DNA of 20,251 bases from a virus, in the IMG/VR virus record IMGVR_UViG_3300046822_000224, positions 1 through 20,251 of that record. One strand, written 5' to 3'. The notes below the pieces were generated by a model. The model did no database searches. It worked only from the letters and a program-made list of their open reading frames with translations, and was not told where the DNA came from. A program made the translations under genes and the position numbers. Below are positions 16,979-20,251 of this stretch, one piece after another. Position 1 is the first letter of the stretch, and each line of letters begins with the position of its first letter.

Positions 16979-18534
16979 CCCCCGCGCAGCTCCTGAAGGC
17001 GACGGAGCGCGAGATAGAGCGCCGGGCGCGAGCCAACGCGCCAGAGAAGCCCAAGTGGTCGCTGGAGGCCTATGCCGACGGCCACACGCAGCAGCTCGCG
17101 GCGATGCTGGACCGCTCATGCTGGCTGCACTTCCTGTGCGACCGACAGAGCGGCAAGACGTGGGCTGACCTCGGCATCCTGCTCGACAACGCGCTCGCGC
17201 AGCCGAACAGCATCAACGTCTTCTTGGGACTGGTATCGACGGGCCTCACGCTCTCGGTCTGGCCGAAGTGGATCGCTCTGCTCGAGCGGTTCGGCATCGA
17301 GCACCGGTCGGTGCAGGATGAGAAGCTCACGCGCTTCCCGAACGGCGCCATCGTCGCGTTCGGCGGCACCGACGACCTGAAGAACGTCCGCAAGTACCTC
17401 GGCAATCGCCTCGACAACTGCGTCTTCATCGTCGACGAGTGTCAGGACCAGCCCACGTCAGTGCTGACCTATATCCTCGACGTGCTGCTGGACCCGATGT
17501 GCACGCCGACGACGCGCGTGATCCTGAGCGGCGTCCTGCCGGACTTCCCATTCGGCCTCTTCCTCGACCTAGCGAGCCACGACGAGGCGTCGAAGACCGG
17601 CGGCACGCCAGCATCGCTGAAGTGGTCCCATCACTCGTGGGGCCGCCTCGACAATGTGCACACGCCCGAGGCCGCCGAGCGCCTCAAGCAGCTCCAGGCC
17701 GAGAAGGGCGTCAACCACCCGCAACTGCTGCGCGACTGGGGCCGCGTGCAGCGCGTGTGGACGGCCATCGCCACCGGCTACCACTACTCGCGCCCGCGCA
17801 ACGGCTACACGCCGACGGTGCCTGACTGGCTGGCGGGCGAGCGGGCGGCGCTCGAAATCATCGGCGTGCCGATCATGTCGCTCATGGCGGCCGTCCCGCG
17901 CGCTGGCATCGAGTTCGTGAGCGTGGGCATTGACCCGGGCGGTCGCGACCGGACGTCGCTGGTGGCGAACGGCTGGGGCACCGCAAGCCGCAAGGTGCAG
18001 CACCTGTTCGAGTGGTGCACGCCGCGCAACTCCATCGCCAAGCTGTCGCACATCAAGGCGGTCGCCATGATCGTGCAGGCGCGCTTCGGGCCGGCGTGGT
18101 GGTTCTGGGACACGCAGGGCGCGCTGGAAATCGACACGTGGACAATCGACAGCGGCATCCCGGCGGTGAAGGCCGCGAAGAAAGCCGACTTCGACGGCCA
18201 GGTCCGCCGCGTCAACGGCCTGCTCGAGGACAGCCAGTACGACGTGATGATTGGGAGCGCCGTCGAAGAGGACATGACGAAGGCTGCATGGGACAAGGAC
18301 CTGCTTGCCCGCGGAAAGCGCACGTGGTCGAAGGCCTGGCACCCAGACCCCGCCGAGTCATCGCGCTACTCGCTCGCGCCCTACTGGGACGCGTACAAAC
18401 CAGAGCAGCCGGACGCCTCCTACCTCGAATCCATCCGCCGCGCCGAAGAGCTCGCGCGCTCCCAGCGCGCCGCCGCGCACGAGTATGCGACCGACGAGTT
18501 CAAGAACGACGAATACGACGACATGTCGTTCTAA
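16975..18534 (+). CDS. terL: terminase large subunit (ATPase and nuclease)
   Basis: A 519-residue protein from GTG 16975, chosen because of the GTGA overlap. GTG 16927 in the same frame is an alternative. The ATPase has a Walker A-like CDRQSGKT (R57-T62), Walker B VFIVDE (D154, E155) and a coupling motif near ILSGVLP. The C-terminal nuclease of RNase H type shows D320 in SVGIDPGG, D379 in WFWDTQG and D472 near RYSLAPYWDAYK. TerL pumps DNA into the prohead and cuts it at the end of packaging. The acidic tail DEFKNDEYDDMSF may bind the portal. The length is typical. Confidence 0.92.
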   Translation: MTPAQLLKATEREIERRARANAPEKPKWSLEAYADGHTQQLAAMLDRSCWLHFLCDRQSGKTWADLGILLDNALAQPNSINVFLGLVSTGLTLSVWPKWIALLERFGIEHRSVQDEKLTRFPNGAIVAFGGTDDLKNVRKYLGNRLDNCVFIVDECQDQPTSVLTYILDVLLDPMCTPTTRVILSGVLPDFPFGLFLDLASHDEASKTGGTPASLKWSHHSWGRLDNVHTPEAAERLKQLQAEKGVNHPQLLRDWGRVQRVWTAIATGYHYSRPRNGYTPTVPDWLAGERAALEIIGVPIMSLMAAVPRAGIEFVSVGIDPGGRDRTSLVANGWGTASRKVQHLFEWCTPRNSIAKLSHIKAVAMIVQARFGPAWWFWDTQGALEIDTWTIDSGIPAVKAAKKADFDGQVRRVNGLLEDSQYDVMIGSAVEEDMTKAAWDKDLLARGKRTWSKAWHPDPAESSRYSLAPYWDAYKPEQPDASYLESIRRAEELARSQRAAAHEYATDEFKNDEYDDMSF

Positions 18535-18556
18535 GGCAGCGGAATCGCACGTAGGA

Positions 18557-18584
18557 ATGACGCAACGAGTGGTAACGGTTACCA
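18557..18584 (+). repeat. 28-bp repeat with 15-bp palindrome, copy 2 (between terL and the next gene)
   Basis: The sequence starts ATGACGCAACGAG and ends in TGGTAACGGTTACCA, differing at one base from 10187-10214. Here it lies in the 107-base gap after terL and opens a ten-codon frame, MTQRVVTVTS, ending at TAG 18587-18589. The base that differs is the third base of a Gln codon (CAA for CAG), so the nine shared codons encode the same peptide. Confidence 0.7.
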
Positions 18585-18608
18585 GTTAGGGAAAGCCTTT
18601 AACTAACT
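18584..18608. terminator. stem-loop after terL
   Basis: AGTTAG (18584-18589) pairs with CTAACT (18603-18608). Inside, AAAG/CTTT (18592-18595 with 18597-18600) can also pair. It follows the 28-bp repeat directly. There is no T-run, so it is only a weak terminator candidate, or a processing or regulatory structure between terL and portal genes. Confidence 0.35.
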
Positions 18609-18641
18609 CCAGAGACCGCGAGGCCGCTTGGCTATGGACAG

Positions 18642-18863
18642 ATGGATCCTCGTGTCCTTGGTGCGCTCCTCGCCGTCCTCCGTGATGCGGGCGTGTCGAG
18701 CGCGCGGGTCCCGGTGCAGATGGCCAATGAGGCGCTCACCATGGAGGTGACCTTCGGTCCGCGAGCCGGCACTGATGCGCCCGCCGGGCCAGAGCAGCCG
18801 GCCGATGAAGACCTTCCGCCCGGCGCCTACGACCCGATCGCGGCTCGCAAGAGGGCGCCGTGA
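18642..18863 (+). CDS. small hypothetical protein before the portal gene
   Basis: A 73-residue protein from ATG 18642. It has an N-terminal helix (MDPRVLGALLAVLRDAG), a strand region (RVPVQMANEALTMEVTFGPR) and a Pro/Ala-rich tail. Small proteins of this shape often lie just upstream of portal genes in such phages. No function is known. Its stop overlaps the portal GTG. Confidence 0.6.
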   Translation: MDPRVLGALLAVLRDAGVSSARVPVQMANEALTMEVTFGPRAGTDAPAGPEQPADEDLPPGAYDPIAARKRAP

Positions 18864-20251
18864 GCAATTCGCCCGACGGGCAGTCCCTCGCGCTCTGGGA
18901 AGAGGACATCGAGGACAGCGAGCGCGCGCGCCGCATGGTCGCGACGAAGAAGCTGATCAGCAACCTGTCGAGCGAGCGGGACCGCCGCGACTACGACCTG
19001 TTTAACCTGCGCCTGTACAGCAAGAACAACGACCTGATGCTGTACGACCTGTTCAATCAGCAGTTCATCGACGGCGGGCGCGGCAGCGTCGCGCCGACGG
19101 AGAACAGCAAGAACAACCGCGCGAAGGCGGCGATCGACACGCTGGCCTCGCAGGTGGCCAGCACGGACACGCGGGCGCGCTTCGAGGTGGTCAATGGCGA
19201 CTACCGGGTGCGGCGGCGCGCGCGGAAGATGCAGAACTTCGCCGATGGCCTGGCCGATGACCTCCAGTTCGCGCGCGTGAAGCGCCGCATGTTCATGGAC
19301 TCGGCTGTCTTCGAGAGCGGCGCCGGCGTGGCGCAGCTCTATCGGAGCGGCAACAAGGTCATGGAGCAGCGCGTGCTGCCGACCGAGCTCGCGATCGACC
19401 CGAGCGACGGCTTCGTCGATGGCCAGCCGCGGACCATCTATCGCGAGCGCCCCATGCCGCTGGCGAACATCCTGCGCGACTTCGGCGGGACGCCTGGGCT
19501 GGACGCGAAGATCCGCGCGGCGAAGAAGGTCAGCACCGGCGGCACACCCATCGATCAGCGCCTGGTGTACGAGTCGTGGACGCTGCCCACCGGCGAAGAG
19601 GCGGGCGACGGCTGGCACATCATCGCCGTGGACACCGACGGCGGCGATCTGGTCGTGGAGCAGTACGAGAAGCCGTTCCACTGCCTGGTGTTCTTTTGCG
19701 CCGAGGAGCGCTTCACGGGGGCGTGGGGCAACAGCCTCATGACGCAGGCGCGCGACCTGCAGATCCGAATCAACGCGAACGACTACCGCATCGAGCGCGC
19801 CACCAAGGTCTTCCATGCGCAGCACCTCTACACGTACACCGGGCAGAACCTGAAAAAGAGCAAGCTCACGAACGAGATCGGCACGCTCTGGGAGGGCACG
19901 ACGCCCGACCCGCCGAAGCAGATCACGTTCACGTGCGCGGCGCCCGAGCTCTACCAGCAGATCGAGCGCGATGGGCAGCGCATCTTCGAGGACCTGGGCG
20001 TCAACCTGCAGGCCTCGCAAGGCGCGAGCGAGGCTGGCCTGGACGCGTCGGGTTCCGCCCGGCGCGAGGCACGAAAGACCGTCGACGACCGCAACAGCCT
20101 GCGCCAGCAGCGCTATGAGGAGCTGCACATCGACTTGATGAAGGTGGCGCTCTCGATCGCGCGCGACATTGCGGAAGAGCCCGAGGATGAAGTGGCTGCG
20201 AAGCGCGACGGGAGAACCAAGTCGCGTGGTTACCAGGTCATCGCCCGCGAG
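18860..20251 (+). CDS. portal protein-like, C-terminus outside the window
   Basis: 464 codons from GTG 18860 (GTGA overlap), open to the right edge. The sequence has NLRLYSKNNDLMLYDLFNQQ, then NRAKAAIDTLASQVASTDTR, a central beta-rich section with AWGNSLMTQARDLQIRINAN, and ELYQQIERDGQRIFEDLGVN followed by ASGSARREARKTVDDRNSLR. The last helix with a SG-x-A-x-R-E pattern, the size and the place after TerL are what I expect of a dodecameric portal, which is the DNA entry channel and the TerL docking site. The family is inferred from these and not proven. Confidence 0.75.
   Translation, partial: MSNSPDGQSLALWEEDIEDSERARRMVATKKLISNLSSERDRRDYDLFNLRLYSKNNDLMLYDLFNQQFIDGGRGSVAPTENSKNNRAKAAIDTLASQVASTDTRARFEVVNGDYRVRRRARKMQNFADGLADDLQFARVKRRMFMDSAVFESGAGVAQLYRSGNKVMEQRVLPTELAIDPSDGFVDGQPRTIYRERPMPLANILRDFGGTPGLDAKIRAAKKVSTGGTPIDQRLVYESWTLPTGEEAGDGWHIIAVDTDGGDLVVEQYEKPFHCLVFFCAEERFTGAWGNSLMTQARDLQIRINANDYRIERATKVFHAQHLYTYTGQNLKKSKLTNEIGTLWEGTTPDPPKQITFTCAAPELYQQIERDGQRIFEDLGVNLQASQGASEAGLDASGSARREARKTVDDRNSLRQQRYEELHIDLMKVALSIARDIAEEPEDEVAAKRDGRTKSRGYQVIARE

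Noticed and set aside
18827-20128. 433-codon reverse-strand frame opposite the portal-like gene
   Set aside because: Antisense shadow of the forward frame; the forward frame has coupled start, G/C third positions and portal-like segments.

Overview
The window is about 20 kb of a GC-rich, tailed-phage genome (temperate phage or prophage; roughly mid-60s % GC by eye, with strong third-position G/C). The phage assignment rests on recognisable hallmark genes: a terminase small/large pair followed by a portal-like gene, a tyrosine integrase, an ERF-type single-strand annealing protein next to a PD-(D/E)XK exonuclease-like gene, and an SF2 helicase. Nearly all genes are chained by ATGA, GTGA or TGATG stop/start overlaps. 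The host cannot be named from the sequence. The base composition, the many small Cys-rich proteins and the two lipoproteins would suit a high-GC bacterium such as a myxobacterium or another proteobacterium, but that is only a guess.

Layout. (1) 1-1589, + strand: the end of the late/lysis region, with a gene tail, a small membrane protein, a small lipoprotein and a Cys-rich lipoprotein. (2) 1574-2710, - strand: a tight four-gene cassette (zinc knuckle-DUF3850 protein, zinc-ribbon protein, VRR-NUC-like nuclease, tiny membrane protein). (3) 2711-3232: a control region with a helix-turn-helix gene surrounded and pierced by GTAGCAAC/GTTGCTAC boxes, including a perfect 10-bp-arm palindrome that overlaps the start codon of the next gene. 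(4) 3232-6358: an early operon of small proteins leading to ERF and the exonuclease. (5) 6433-7713: integrase, then an AT-richer non-coding stretch with repeats that is a candidate attP, and a separate long inverted repeat. (6) 7714-9746: a loosely spaced three-gene cassette carrying a DUF6745-like protein with eighteen perfect-length 12-bp repeats. (7) 9749-15000: ParB-like protein, a frame-disrupted small gene ending in a G10 tract, SF2 helicase, HNH-type nuclease, XF1762-like protein and small Cys-rich proteins. (8) 15001-15272: a non-coding region with a T7-promoter-like 13-mer and a 9-bp iteron-like array. (9) 15273-20251: late genes, with a putative regulator, TerS, TerL and a portal-like gene that runs off the window.

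How it works together (inference): the window spans the whole early region, from the end of one late operon to the start of the next. The helix-turn-helix protein probably controls the divergent reverse cassette and early operon through the GTAGCAAC boxes. ERF, exonuclease, helicase and HNH protein make a recombination/replication set. The region upstream of the terminase genes probably holds the late promoter and perhaps a packaging recognition site. Phage genes lie on both sides of the integrase, so if attP is next to the integrase the sequence represents the unintegrated (circular or virion) form.

Most notable unexplained signals: the GTAGCAAC box cluster; a 28-bp near-identical sequence carrying the palindrome TGGTAACGGTTACCA, present once inside the ParB-like gene and once between terminase and portal; the 12-bp repeat tract in which every difference changes an amino acid; the G10 tract that both breaks a gene and serves as the helicase ribosome-binding region; and the 9-bp array in front of the late genes.
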